Shown one piece after another: positions 8,757-16,430 of a stretch of DNA of 64,000 nt (position 1 is the first letter of the stretch; every line of letters starts with the position of its first letter). The stretch covers positions 1,515,137 through 1,579,136 of the forward strand of contig NZ_LR732707.1 in NCBI RefSeq assembly GCF_902506555.1. The letters run 5' to 3'. The notes below the pieces were generated by a model. That model had not been told where the DNA came from and did no database searches. It worked only from the letters and a program-made list of their open reading frames with translations. The translations under genes and the position numbers were made by a program. This DNA comes from Sphingorhabdus sp. 109 (GTDB lineage Bacteria > Pseudomonadota > Alphaproteobacteria > Sphingomonadales > Sphingomonadaceae).

Positions 8757-9470
8757 ATGCGACCATCGGGCCGTGCGCCGGACGAAATGCGCGCCATTTC
8801 CATCGAAACCGGATTTACCAAACATGCCGAAGGAAGCTGCCTGATCAGCTTTGGCGATACCAAGGTGATCTGCACCGCCAGTATCGAAGAGCGCATTCCG
8901 CCATGGCTGCGCGGCAAGGGCGAAGGCTGGGTCACCGGCGAATATTCGATGCTGCCGCGGGCGACCAATACCCGAAATTCGCGCGAAGCGGCGCGCGGCA
9001 AGCAGAGCGGCCGGACGCAGGAAATCCAGCGGCTGATCGGGCGCTCTCTCCGCGCAGTCGTCGACATGAAGAAGCTGGGCGAACGCCAGATCACCGTCGA
9101 TTGCGACGTCATACAGGCGGATGGCGGTACCCGCACAGCTTCGATCAGCGGCGCCTGGGTGGCGCTGCGCCTCGCGGTTAACGGTCTGCTCGATATGAAG
9201 CTGATCAGCGAAGATCCGATCGAACAGAAAATCGCCGCGATCAGCTGCGGCATTTTTGACGGCACGCCGGTGCTCGACCTTGACTATGACGAGGACAGCA
9301 ACGCCGGCGCCGACGCCAATTTCGTGCTGACCGGCGACGGCAATATCGCCGAGGCGCAGGCGACTGCCGAGGGTCAGACTTTTGACGACGAAGGCCTGAT
9401 GCGGCTGATGCGGCTGGCCAAAATCGGCTGCGACCGGATTTTCGAAGCGCAGGACAAGGCGGTCGGATAG
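8757..9470 (+). CDS. rph: Ribonuclease PH
   Basis: The 237-residue enzyme trims tRNA 3' ends phosphorolytically, releasing nucleoside diphosphates. It opens with the standard [12 protein letters not shown], and has [36 protein letters not shown] and RSLRAVVD, all RNase PH signatures, and [20 protein letters not shown], which covers the phosphate-binding site. The start at 8757 is preceded by AAGGAA; a longer reading from 8697 would add 20 unrelated residues. rdgB follows on the same strand after a repeat at 9487-9566, a pairing common in alphaproteobacteria. Confidence 0.97.
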   Translation: MRPSGRAPDEMRAISIETGFTKHAEGSCLISFGDTKVICTASIEERIPPWLRGKGEGWVTGEYSMLPRATNTRNSREAARGKQSGRTQEIQRLIGRSLRAVVDMKKLGERQITVDCDVIQADGGTRTASISGAWVALRLAVNGLLDMKLISEDPIEQKIAAISCGIFDGTPVLDLDYDEDSNAGADANFVLTGDGNIAEAQATAEGQTFDDEGLMRLMRLAKIGCDRIFEAQDKAVG

Positions 9471-9486
9471 AATCTAGAGGAATTAG

Positions 9487-9566
9487 TCGTCATCCTGAAC
9501 TTGTTTCAGGACCCCTTGAGAGCGCGCACAGACGTTGGAGGTCCTGAAACGAGTTCAGGATGACGA
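9487..9566. repeat. Inverted repeat, TCGTCATCCTGAAC type
   Basis: TCGTCATCCTGAACTTG... (9487-9513) and its near-perfect inverse ending ...GTTCAGGATGACGA (9540-9566) form arms of 27 bases around a 26-base loop. It lies between rph and rdgB, ending 15 bases before the rdgB start, so it would be in the rdgB leader and could affect its translation or the decay of rph mRNA. Confidence 0.85.
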
Positions 9567-9581
9567 AAATGTGAGAAACCC

Positions 9582-10208
9582 ATGACCCACCGCAAACTCA
9601 CCCCCGGACGCCTCGTCATCGCCAGCCACAATCAGGGCAAAGTCCGCGAAATCCGGGCGTTGCTGGAGCCTTATGGCATCGAACCCGTGTCAGCGGGCGA
9701 TCTCGATCTGCCCGAGCCGGAAGAGACCGGGACGACCTTCGCCGAAAATGCGCTGCTCAAGGCACGCGCGAGCGCGGAGGGGGCGGATTGCGTGGCGCTG
9801 GCCGACGACAGCGGGCTGTGCGTCGCGGCGCTCGGCGGCAAGCCGGGGGTCTACACCGCCGACTGGGCCGAGCGGCAATGGTTTGAAGGCGAGCCCGGCC
9901 GCGACTGGTATATGGCGATGGGCAAGGTCGAGGGAAAACTGGCCGAACAAGGCCCCGACGTCGACCGCAGCGCCTATTTTGCCTGTACCCTGGCGCTGGC
10001 CTGGCCCGACGGGCATTCGGAAGTGTTTGAAGGCCGCGTTCAGGGCAATCTCGTCTGGCCGCCACGCGGAAAACTGGGCTTTGGCTATGATCCGGTGTTT
10101 CAGCCGGTTGGTTTTGAACAGACGTTTGCCGAGCTTGATCCGGCGCAGAAGCAGGCAATGAGCCACCGGGCCGACGCGTTCCGGAAACTGGTCGAGAGCT
10201 GTTTCTGA
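9582..10208 (+). CDS. rdgB: RdgB/HAM1 XTP/dITP pyrophosphatase
   Basis: The 208-residue enzyme hydrolyses non-canonical purine triphosphates (dITP, XTP) to monophosphates, keeping them out of DNA and RNA. Diagnostic stretches are [12 protein letters not shown] at the start, [12 protein letters not shown], the ADDSGLCV metal site, GFGYDPVF and the C-terminal [10 protein letters not shown]. It lies downstream of rph. In many relatives hemW follows directly; here a CAP-domain gene on the opposite strand and a family A repeat lie between them. Confidence 0.96.
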   Translation: MTHRKLTPGRLVIASHNQGKVREIRALLEPYGIEPVSAGDLDLPEPEETGTTFAENALLKARASAEGADCVALADDSGLCVAALGGKPGVYTADWAERQWFEGEPGRDWYMAMGKVEGKLAEQGPDVDRSAYFACTLALAWPDGHSEVFEGRVQGNLVWPPRGKLGFGYDPVFQPVGFEQTFAELDPAQKQAMSHRADAFRKLVESCF

Positions 10209-10214
10209 TTGGAC

Positions 10215-10292
10215 TGTGCTCCGCACGTGATGCGGAGCTCAGGAGGCTTGAAACGGGCCGCCGATAGGGCTCCGCATCACGTGCGGAGAACA
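10215..10292. repeat. Double-hairpin repeat, family A copy 2
   Basis: The 78-base copy starts TGTGCTCCGCACGTGATGCG and ends ATCACGTGCGGAGAACA. It fills the gap between the convergent rdgB and CAP-domain genes, 6 bases after the rdgB stop and 5 bases before the CAP-gene stop. Confidence 0.85.
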
Positions 10293-10297
10293 TGGTT

Positions 10298-10933
10298 CTA
10301 CCCCCGCAACGGGTCCCGGCCCATCACATTGCCGGCGGGGCTATAGCGACAGACCAGATAATCCCAATGCGCGCTGCTCGCCATGGCGCATCCGACCCGT
10401 CGCGTGGTCGGCCAGATGATCTGGGTATAATGGCCGATATCGCTCCAGTTGCCGGTGGTGCTGTTGTCGGGGAAGCGCCCCGGTTTGAAATAGCGATCCT
10501 CCTCGACCCATGAGCCGACCATGTCGACATGGCCATAGGCGTTCCGCGTCCCCATCCAGAGATTTTCGCCCTGCCGTTCGCGCCTGCCAGTCTGGCTGTC
10601 ATGGCCGAATCTGTTGGTCCGGGCCATTGAGCGTGCGTAGACGGCAGCATCCTGCGCCAGTTCGTCGCTCCACTGCAAATGAGGCGCACCGACCCTCGCC
10701 CGCGTCTGGTTATGCGCGCGCATCATCACATTCTGCAGTGGACCGGCGGCCCGTCTTGCCGGGGCCGGCATGGCGCGCGGTGGCCGATATTCCATCGCGC
10801 GCGGCTTCGGCGGGGCCTGCACAGGCGTTTCCACCGCTATTTCCTGATAGGGAATTTGCGGCGGAATGGCGGAACAGGCCGCAAATAGTGGCGCGATCGC
10901 GAAGATAGGGCTAAGGGCGCGAAACTTATGCAT
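10298..10933 (-). CDS. CAP (SCP/PR1-like) domain lipoprotein
   Basis: The 211-residue protein has a hydrophobic N-terminus ending in a probable lipobox (LFAAC, Cys about residue 20), a proline-rich linker, then a CAP domain: HNQTRARVGAPHLQWSDELAQ, GENLW, and the signature GHYTQIIW followed by a Cys pair (VGCAM, LVCRY) that could form a disulfide. Bacterial CAP proteins are secreted or surface proteins of mostly unknown activity. The start ATG is 10933-10931; its complement lies in the same ATGCAT hexamer that starts hemW, so the two divergent coding regions overlap by 6 bases. A longer upstream reading crosses hemW and is rejected. Confidence 0.82.
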   Translation of the reverse strand: MHKFRALSPIFAIAPLFAACSAIPPQIPYQEIAVETPVQAPPKPRAMEYRPPRAMPAPARRAAGPLQNVMMRAHNQTRARVGAPHLQWSDELAQDAAVYARSMARTNRFGHDSQTGRRERQGENLWMGTRNAYGHVDMVGSWVEEDRYFKPGRFPDNSTTGNWSDIGHYTQIIWPTTRRVGCAMASSAHWDYLVCRYSPAGNVMGRDPLRG

Positions 10934-12115
10934 GATCCGCACCATAAAGAGCCAGACGTTAACAAGTCCGTTACGGGACCGCTGGCGCTCTACATCCACT
11001 GGCCGTTCTGCGTCTCCAAATGCCCCTATTGCGACTTCAACAGCCATGTCCGCGAGCGGGTGGATATAGCCGTCTGGCAAGCCGCGCTGCTCGCCGATAT
11101 GGCGCATGAAGCGGCGCTGACGCCCGGACGCATGCTGTCGAGCATCTTCTTTGGTGGCGGCACGCCCTCGCTGATGCCGCCCGCGCTGGTCGAGACGCTG
11201 ATCGCCGCGGCGGAACGCCATTGGGGCTTTGCCGACGATATCGAAATCACGCTGGAAGCCAATCCGTCTTCGGTCGAGGCGGCGAACTTCCATGACCTTG
11301 CCGGGGCGGGCGTCAATCGGGTGTCGCTGGGCCTGCAATCGCTGGATGACCAGACGCTCGCGTTTCTGGGTCGTGCCCATGATGTCAGCGAAGGGCTGGC
11401 CGCGCTGGATACCGCGCAACAGGCGTTCGACCGGGTCAGTTTTGATCTGATCTACGCCCGTCCCGGACAGTCACTGGACGACTGGCAGAAAGAGCTCGAG
11501 CGCGCGCTGTCCCTCGGCACCGGGCATCTCTCGCTCTATCAGCTGACCATCGAGCCGGGAACGCGGTTCGAGACTTTGGTGCGCACCGGCAAGCTGGTCC
11601 CGGCCGACGATGACCATTGCGCCGATCTGTTCGAACTCAACCGCAGCATCATGACCGCAGCCGGCCTGCCCGCCTACGAGATCAGCAATCATGCAAAACC
11701 CGGTCAGGAAAGCCGTCACAATCTGACCTACTGGCGCTATGAGGATTATATCGGCATCGGTCCCGGCGCGCACGGGCGGCGGCTGGACAGCGCAACCGAG
11801 CGGCACAAGAAGCCGGAGAATTTTCTGTCGGCCGTGGAGCGCAACGGCAACGGCCTGAAGGTCGAACAGCCGCTGTCGCCGGAGACGCGGGCGGTGGAAG
11901 CGCTGATGATGGGGCTGCGCCTCGCCGAGGGAGTCGATCTGGCCGCGCTGGCAGACAAGACCGGACTGACGGTGGCGCAGTTGGTCGATGATGCAGCCAT
12001 TCACCAGCTCGCCGGTCTGGGCTTGCTCGACGCCGCAGAAGAGCGGTTGACGATATCGCCCAGGGGCATGCCGCTGCTTGATGCACTCCTGCCAAAGATT
12101 ATCGCAGACTTCTGA
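10928..12115 (+). CDS. hemW: HemW-type radical SAM protein (heme chaperone)
   Basis: The 395-residue protein has the radical SAM cluster motif HWPFCVSKCPYCDFNSH (CxxxCxxC), a GGGTPS loop, and SLGLQSLDD and SFDLIYARPGQ typical of HemW, once called an oxygen-independent coproporphyrinogen oxidase. HemW proteins carry heme to target proteins such as respiratory oxidases. The start ATG at 10928 shares ATGCAT with the divergent CAP gene, so its ribosome site and promoter must lie within that gene. No other in-frame start was seen before the radical SAM motif. A 16-base palindrome begins at the last base of its stop codon. Confidence 0.9.
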   Translation: MHDPHHKEPDVNKSVTGPLALYIHWPFCVSKCPYCDFNSHVRERVDIAVWQAALLADMAHEAALTPGRMLSSIFFGGGTPSLMPPALVETLIAAAERHWGFADDIEITLEANPSSVEAANFHDLAGAGVNRVSLGLQSLDDQTLAFLGRAHDVSEGLAALDTAQQAFDRVSFDLIYARPGQSLDDWQKELERALSLGTGHLSLYQLTIEPGTRFETLVRTGKLVPADDDHCADLFELNRSIMTAAGLPAYEISNHAKPGQESRHNLTYWRYEDYIGIGPGAHGRRLDSATERHKKPENFLSAVERNGNGLKVEQPLSPETRAVEALMMGLRLAEGVDLAALADKTGLTVAQLVDDAAIHQLAGLGLLDAAEERLTISPRGMPLLDALLPKIIADF

Positions 12116-12130
12116 AATCACATGTGATTT
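12115..12130. promoter_or_regulatory. Perfect 16-base palindrome, candidate operator
   Basis: AAATCACATGTGATTT is a perfect palindrome starting at the last base of the hemW stop codon and lying 72 bases before the acyl-CoA synthetase start (12202). It is too short to be a terminator and has no spacer, so a dimeric regulator site for the synthetase gene is the likeliest reading. The regulator is unknown. Confidence 0.5.
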
Positions 12131-12201
12131 TCTATCGCCCATGAGCGTTGAATATTGTCTGCATAGCTGTCACACTCCACAAAAATGTGGAGAGAGATGC
12201 C

Positions 12202-13989
12202 ATGGGAATATTCAGCGTCATCAAGCGCGAGATCCAATTCACGCGGTCGCTGAAAAATGTGATGGCTCTGGTCAAGGATATCGATGCTGACGCGCCGATC
12301 CTGATCACCGACGATATCGAAGCCACAATCGACCGGTTTCCGGGTAATATTGCCTTTCATTTCGAAGGCAACACCGTGACCTATGCGGCGTTCGAGGAGC
12401 GCGCCAACCGGATCGCGCACTGGGCGCTGGCGCAGGGTTATCGGGCGGGTGACACAGTCGCCCTGTTCATGGAAAATGCACCCGATTTTGTCGCCACCTG
12501 GTTCGGCCTGTCCAAGGTCGGGATCGTCACCGCGCTGATCAACAGCAATCTGGAAGGCGCCGGCTTGGCCCATTGCCTGAATATCGTAGAGACCAGGGCG
12601 GTGATCACCACCGCGGATCTGGCGTCGCGGGTGTCGCATATTGCTGCCCAGCTGGAAGGATCGCCGGTACTGTGGGACTGGGACGGCGAGGTTGGTGAGG
12701 ACCTCAACAGCGCCTTGGCCGCCCTGCCCGCCGATCGGCCGGACAAACGCCATCGCGCGCATATGACCGGCAAGGATCTTTTCCTCTATGTCTATACATC
12801 GGGCACCACCGGACTGCCCAAGGCAGCACGCATTTCCCACGCCCGCGCCCGGCGCAGCTTCCGCATTGCCATCTCGACCTGCCCGCTGACACCGGAAGAC
12901 CGCATCTATATCACCCTGCCACTCTACCATGTGACCGGCGGTTTCATCGGCATGGGCGGCGCCTTGCTCAGCGGCGCATCGGCGATATTGCGGCGCAAAT
13001 TCTCCGCTTCGCAATATTGGGATGACGCCGCCGACTATGGCGCGACGGTGGTCGTCTATATCGGTGAGCTGTGCCGCTATCTGCTCAACCAGCCGGACCA
13101 TCCCAAACAGAGCGCGCACAAGGTCCGCGTCGGCATCGGTAATGGTCTGCGCGCCGACATCTGGCAGCAATTTGTCGACCGGTTCCAGGTCCCCAAGCTG
13201 CTCGAAATCTATGGTTCGACCGAGGGCAATATCTTCCTGATGAACTTTGACGGCAAGATTGGCGCGGTCGGCCGGATCCCGAAATATCTGGAGAAGCAGT
13301 TCGGCGATACCAGGATCGTCAAATTCGACATAGCCGAGGAACAGCCGGTGCGCGGCGACGACGGCTTTTGCATCCAAGCGGACTGGGACGAGCCGGGCGA
13401 GCTGATCGGGCGCATTTTCAAGGACAGCCCGTCCGATTTTTCCGGCTATCAGGACAAGGAAGCGACCGAAAAGAAAATCCTCCGCGACGTGTTCGAGAAA
13501 GGCGATGCCTGGTTCCGCTCCGGCGACCTGATGAGCCGCGATCGGTCCGGCTATATCTATTTCAAGGACCGGATCGGCGACACGTTCCGCTGGAAGGGCG
13601 AGAATGTCGCGACCAATGAAGTGTCCGAAGTGCTGTCGCAATATTCCGGGATCAAGACCGCCAATGTCTATGGCGTCGAGGTCCCCGGCACCGATGGCCG
13701 CGCCGGCATGGCCTCGCTGACCGTGGCGGATGATTTCGACATATCCGGCCTGCGCGCCTTTCTGGCCCGGGAAATGCCGCCTTATGCGGTGCCCCTGTTC
13801 ATCCGGATCGAACCGGAAGCGCAGACCACCGGCACGTTCAAATATCGCAAGGTCGAGCTGGTCAAGGAAGGCTTTGATGTCAACGCCATCACCGACCCGA
13901 TCTGGTTCTGCAAACCGGATGAAGAGGGCTATGCCAAGCTGACCCAGGCGGACCATGCGAAGATATTGTCGGGTGAATATCGGTTATAA
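12202..13989 (+). CDS. Long-chain acyl-CoA synthetase, FATP/VLACS type
   Basis: The 595-residue adenylate-forming enzyme activates fatty acids to acyl-CoA. Motifs in order are YTSGTTGLPKAARISHARA (AMP/P-loop), YGSTEGN, SGDLMSRD and RIGDTFRWKGENVATNEVSEVL, which distinguishes the fatty-acid transport protein subgroup from FadD. The start at 12202 is preceded by GGAGAGAGA; a TTG reading from 12148 adds 18 residues with no ribosome site. A 16-base palindrome upstream may be its operator. A family A repeat lies immediately after the stop. The exact chain length used cannot be read from the sequence. Confidence 0.85.
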   Translation: MGIFSVIKREIQFTRSLKNVMALVKDIDADAPILITDDIEATIDRFPGNIAFHFEGNTVTYAAFEERANRIAHWALAQGYRAGDTVALFMENAPDFVATWFGLSKVGIVTALINSNLEGAGLAHCLNIVETRAVITTADLASRVSHIAAQLEGSPVLWDWDGEVGEDLNSALAALPADRPDKRHRAHMTGKDLFLYVYTSGTTGLPKAARISHARARRSFRIAISTCPLTPEDRIYITLPLYHVTGGFIGMGGALLSGASAILRRKFSASQYWDDAADYGATVVVYIGELCRYLLNQPDHPKQSAHKVRVGIGNGLRADIWQQFVDRFQVPKLLEIYGSTEGNIFLMNFDGKIGAVGRIPKYLEKQFGDTRIVKFDIAEEQPVRGDDGFCIQADWDEPGELIGRIFKDSPSDFSGYQDKEATEKKILRDVFEKGDAWFRSGDLMSRDRSGYIYFKDRIGDTFRWKGENVATNEVSEVLSQYSGIKTANVYGVEVPGTDGRAGMASLTVADDFDISGLRAFLAREMPPYAVPLFIRIEPEAQTTGTFKYRKVELVKEGFDVNAITDPIWFCKPDEEGYAKLTQADHAKILSGEYRL

Positions 13990-13993
13990 AGCG

Positions 13994-14070
13994 TGTGCTC
14001 CGCACTTGATGCGGAGTTTTTCGGCGGTGCAGGTCTTGCCGCCAGAGCTCCGCATCGAGTGCGGAGCACA
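13994..14070. repeat. Double-hairpin repeat, family A copy 3
   Basis: The 77-base copy starts TGTGCTCCGCACTTGATGCG and ends ATCGAGTGCGGAGCACA, 4 bases after the acyl-CoA synthetase stop. The right half has one base change (CGAGT for CAAGT) from copy 1. Confidence 0.85.
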
Positions 14071-14081
14071 TTGCGTTCATT

Positions 14082-14098
14082 CTCTCCCATAGGGAGAG
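14082..14098. repeat. CTCTCCC/GGGAGAG hairpin
   Basis: A perfect 7-base stem with a 3-base loop (ATA). Relatives of this small hairpin appear at 8534-8546, 41426-41447 and 52592-52607. It sits in the repeat cluster and is not followed by a T run, so it is not a normal terminator. Confidence 0.65.
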
Positions 14099-14109
14099 GA
14101 TGTCTGGTG

Positions 14110-14186
14110 CCCCTGCGCAGGCAGGGGTCCATCTCCAACTCGCGCCAAGATCATCATCCGGGAGATGGATCCCTGCCTGCGCAGGG
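14110..14186. repeat. Inverted repeat, CCCCTGCGCAGGCAGGGG type, copy 1
   Basis: The left arm (14110-14136) ends in TCCATCTCC and the right arm (14161-14186) begins GGAGATGGA, a near-perfect 26-base pairing. A second, longer-spaced copy lies at 54362-54500. Confidence 0.8.
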
Positions 14187-14231
14187 TTACGAATCAGGAC
14201 AATCATTTGAAAATGTCTGCCTCCGACCTCG

Positions 14232-14316
14232 CCGTCATTGCGAGGAGCGGATGCGACGAAGCAATCCAGAGCGGCGCGCACCGCTCTGGATTGCTTCGCT
14301 ACGCTCGCAATGACGG
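14232..14316. repeat. Inverted repeat, CCGTCATTGCGAG type
   Basis: Arms CCGTCATTGCGAGG... and ...CGCTCGCAATGACGG, with the inner CAATCCAGAGCGG/CCGCTCTGGATTG pairing, give an 85-base nearly perfect palindrome. This sequence type is widespread in bacterial intergenic regions. It lies 80 bases before xerC. Confidence 0.8.
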
Positions 14317-14335
14317 GACCTGAATGCGCACGGTA

Positions 14336-14358
14336 ATCCTCTCCCTATGGCAGAGGAT
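14336..14358. repeat. ATCCTCT/AGAGGAT inverted repeat before xerC
   Basis: Perfect 7-base arms with a 9-base spacer containing CCCTATGG. It resembles the hairpin at 14082-14098 and ends 37 bases before the xerC start, so it could also be a regulatory site. Confidence 0.5.
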
Positions 14359-14395
14359 GTTTGGAGATTGATTCCGGGTCTGCTAGATTCCCCGC

Positions 14396-15328
14396 ATGGA
14401 CAGCGCCGCCGCTCTTATCGATGCCTTCTCCGCCCATCTTCGCGATGACCGGCGGCGGTCGCAGCATACGGTGCGGGCCTATGTGACGACGGCCGAGCGT
14501 TTCACCGCCTTTCTGATGGACCATATCGGCGGCGGTGTGGCCGCAGACGAGGTCAAGGCGGTGACGCAGGCGGATATACGCGCCTATCTCGCCCACCGCA
14601 GAGGCGACGGCCTGACCAATAATAGCGCCGCGCGGGAATTGTCGGCCTTGCGGGCCTTTCTGAAACATGTCGGCGGCGACGAAGCACAGATACCGAAGAT
14701 AAAGGGCCCCAAGGTCAAGCGCGGCGTACCGCGGCCCGCGTCGCCCGATGATATATTGGCGATTGCCGCAGACGTGCAGGACGGCGCCAGCAGCGACTGG
14801 GTCGGCGCCCGTGACTGGGCGGTGCTGCTGCTGCTTTATGGCTCCGGCCTGCGGATCAGCGAAGCCCTGGGTCTCACCGGAGACGCCCTGCCCCTGTCCG
14901 ATACCCTGCGAGTCACCGGCAAGCGCGGCAAGACCAGAATCGTGCCCCTGCTCCCGCAAGTGCGCGAGGCGATCGAACATTATATCGATCTGTGTCCCTA
15001 TCCGATTGCTGCCGATTTTGCCCGCTGCAAGCATGATGATATCAGCGGATCGCCCCTGTTCCGTGGCAAGCGTGGCGGGCCGTTGTCGCCCAATATGATC
15101 CGGCGCGTGGTGCAGCAGGCAAGGACCAGGCTCGGCATTGCCGACACCACCACACCGCATGCGCTGCGCCACAGTTTCGCGACCCATCTGCTGGCTGGTG
15201 GCGCGGATTTGCGCAGCCTGCAGGAATTGCTGGGTCACGCCAGTCTCAGTTCAACGCAGGTCTATACCGCCGTCGATGCGGCGCATTTGCTGGATGTCTA
15301 CCAGAATGCCCATCCCAGGGCGGAGTGA
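14396..15328 (+). CDS. xerC: Tyrosine recombinase XerC
   Basis: The 310-residue recombinase resolves chromosome dimers at dif together with XerD. The N-terminal SAM-like DNA-binding domain is followed by the catalytic domain with GSGLRISEALGL (first Arg), the HALRHSFATHLL box (His-x-x-Arg), LGHASLSSTQVYT (His and nucleophilic Tyr). These residues form the R-K-H-R-H-Y set. A close XerD-type assignment is not excluded, but the sequence fits XerC better. It is alone after a repeat cluster and is probably a single-gene unit. Confidence 0.92.
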   Translation: MDSAAALIDAFSAHLRDDRRRSQHTVRAYVTTAERFTAFLMDHIGGGVAADEVKAVTQADIRAYLAHRRGDGLTNNSAARELSALRAFLKHVGGDEAQIPKIKGPKVKRGVPRPASPDDILAIAADVQDGASSDWVGARDWAVLLLLYGSGLRISEALGLTGDALPLSDTLRVTGKRGKTRIVPLLPQVREAIEHYIDLCPYPIAADFARCKHDDISGSPLFRGKRGGPLSPNMIRRVVQQARTRLGIADTTTPHALRHSFATHLLAGGADLRSLQELLGHASLSSTQVYTAVDAAHLLDVYQNAHPRAE

Positions 15329-15376
15329 TTGTCAGGATGCGGTCAACGCTGTCAGCGTAACGTCACTGAACCGCTG

Positions 15377-15535
15377 TCAGCCGTCATCGCGAGCGCTGGT
15401 CTGGCTAACCTGCGTCAGCACATCAATCGCCTCGGCAACCTTCACTGCAGGAACGCTCAACTGCATTTCATCCAGCTGGACGAGCACATCGTTGAGTACC
15501 TGAATGAAGCCGGACAGTTGATCTTCGTTTTTCAT
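15377..15535 (-). CDS. Small hypothetical protein, 52 aa
   Basis: The product (MKNEDQLSGFIQVLNDVL...) is a short, acidic, helical protein with a heptad-like spacing of hydrophobic residues. Small proteins of this kind, with a VAEAID-type ending, occur in sphingomonads, but I cannot name a family. A TTG start at 15568 would add 11 residues; the ATG at 15535 is preferred, although its ribosome site is weak. Two nested inverted repeats lie upstream (15552-15626). It may be co-transcribed with the winged-helix gene upstream at 15690-16064. Confidence 0.45.
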   Translation of the reverse strand: MKNEDQLSGFIQVLNDVLVQLDEMQLSVPAVKVAEAIDVLTQVSQTSARDDG

Positions 15536-15551
15536 CCCGAACACTTTTGCT

Positions 15552-15626
15552 ATTGATACGAATATCAATGGTTATGAAGCCTGAAACTCACAAATCACTA
15601 CCCTGATACATAGTGAGACTTCATAA
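15552..15626. promoter_or_regulatory. Nested inverted repeats in an AT-rich region
   Basis: ATTGATA-CGAA-TATCAAT (15552-15569) is a perfect 7-base-arm palindrome. Beside it TTATGAAG (15572-15579) pairs with CTTCATAA (15619-15626), and inside that CTCAC (15587-15591) pairs with GTGAG (15613-15617). The region lies between the winged-helix gene and the 52-residue ORF. It may be an operator plus an RNA hairpin, or an unannotated small RNA. Confidence 0.35.
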
Positions 15627-15689
15627 GCAAAATGTCAAAATTTACATGTTATATATTGTAAAACCACGAAGAAAATTCCGATAGTCTGG

Positions 15690-16064
15690 TCAGGCTCTTT
15701 CGGTACCAGCTTCATTTTCAGCTGCCGCCGGGGCCGGTTTATCCGCGACATCCAGCACCATCTCGATCGTCGAAACCGCCTTGTCGGTTATTCTGAAGCT
15801 CCGGTCTGCTCCGGTTTCGGAGATATTGCCGGTCACCAGATCGTGCCCCGCCAGTACGGAGAGAATCCGGTCGAGATTGGTCGGGAAGCGCATCGCTTCG
15901 GACAGCGCCGATTCCCGCACCACGGGAGCCTTATCCCCTGCCGCATACAGGGTCAGCATCACCAGCCAGGTGTCCTCTCCGAGGTCGGAGATTTCGTCGC
16001 CAAATAACTGGTGCCGTTTTGCCGCCATGGCCAGAAGATCGTTCGCAATATCGGTAAAGCGCAT
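15690..16064 (-). CDS. Winged-helix (MarR-like) protein
   Basis: The 124-residue protein has a helical N-terminus, then VRESALSEAMRFPTNLDRILSVLAGHDLVTG, which fits the recognition helix of a MarR-type winged helix, and a basic wing (GADRSFRITDKA). The C-terminus is acidic and alanine/proline-rich. It is shorter than usual MarR proteins and lacks the long dimer helices, so it may be a one-domain relative. It is divergent from the TonB receptor gene 366 bases away and could regulate it, which is inference only. Confidence 0.6.
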   Translation of the reverse strand: MRFTDIANDLLAMAAKRHQLFGDEISDLGEDTWLVMLTLYAAGDKAPVVRESALSEAMRFPTNLDRILSVLAGHDLVTGNISETGADRSFRITDKAVSTIEMVLDVADKPAPAAAENEAGTERA

Positions 16065-16430
16065 ATGCCTACCCCGTTTCTGTGATGGAGTGATTGGTGG
16101 CGTTCGCGCCAGCCAAACATCCCGCTAGACTGTGGCGATATATATGGCCGGCATGGACAACAATATGTACCTAGGGACAGGGTAGATCGCTGCGCCGCCT
16201 TGAGTGGTCCGATCCGGCGCTGCGGATTATCAGAAACCCTATCATAATGAATAGCTATAATTCACGGCGAGCCGCCGCTTTTCCGATAGCGCCTAATTCT
16301 TTAGCCAGTAGCGATTTCCGTATCGTCACGCATGATCGACGGGCAGATTAGCACCCATAATTCTATAAAAAAATGAATATGAGCGCTGAAACAATCATTG
16401 TTTTTTTCTGCACCAGGTGAGGAGTCTGAA
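16065..16430. other. Intergenic region upstream of the TonB receptor
   Basis: The 366 bases between the winged-helix gene and the receptor contain the receptor ribosome site AGGTGAGGAG (16415-16424) and AT-rich DNA from 16340 that may hold a promoter. No Fur-like box, riboswitch or clear palindrome was seen. Confidence 0.4.

Larger units (their letters stand above)
13990..14395. other. Intergenic repeat cluster before xerC
   Basis: This 406-base gap holds five different palindromes in tandem: family A copy 3 (13994-14070), CTCTCCC-ATA-GGGAGAG (14082-14098), a CCCTGCGCAGG inverted repeat (14110-14186), a CGTCATTGCGAG inverted repeat (14232-14316) and ATCCTCT/AGAGGAT (14336-14358). No gene was found in it. 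The xerC promoter and ribosome site must lie in or after the last palindrome, and neither is obvious. Confidence 0.75.

Noticed and set aside
12118..13956. 612-codon minus-strand reading frame antisense to the acyl-CoA synthetase
   Set aside because: Its length is due to codon bias in the real gene; no domain is recognisable and the plus-strand frame has all the expected motifs.
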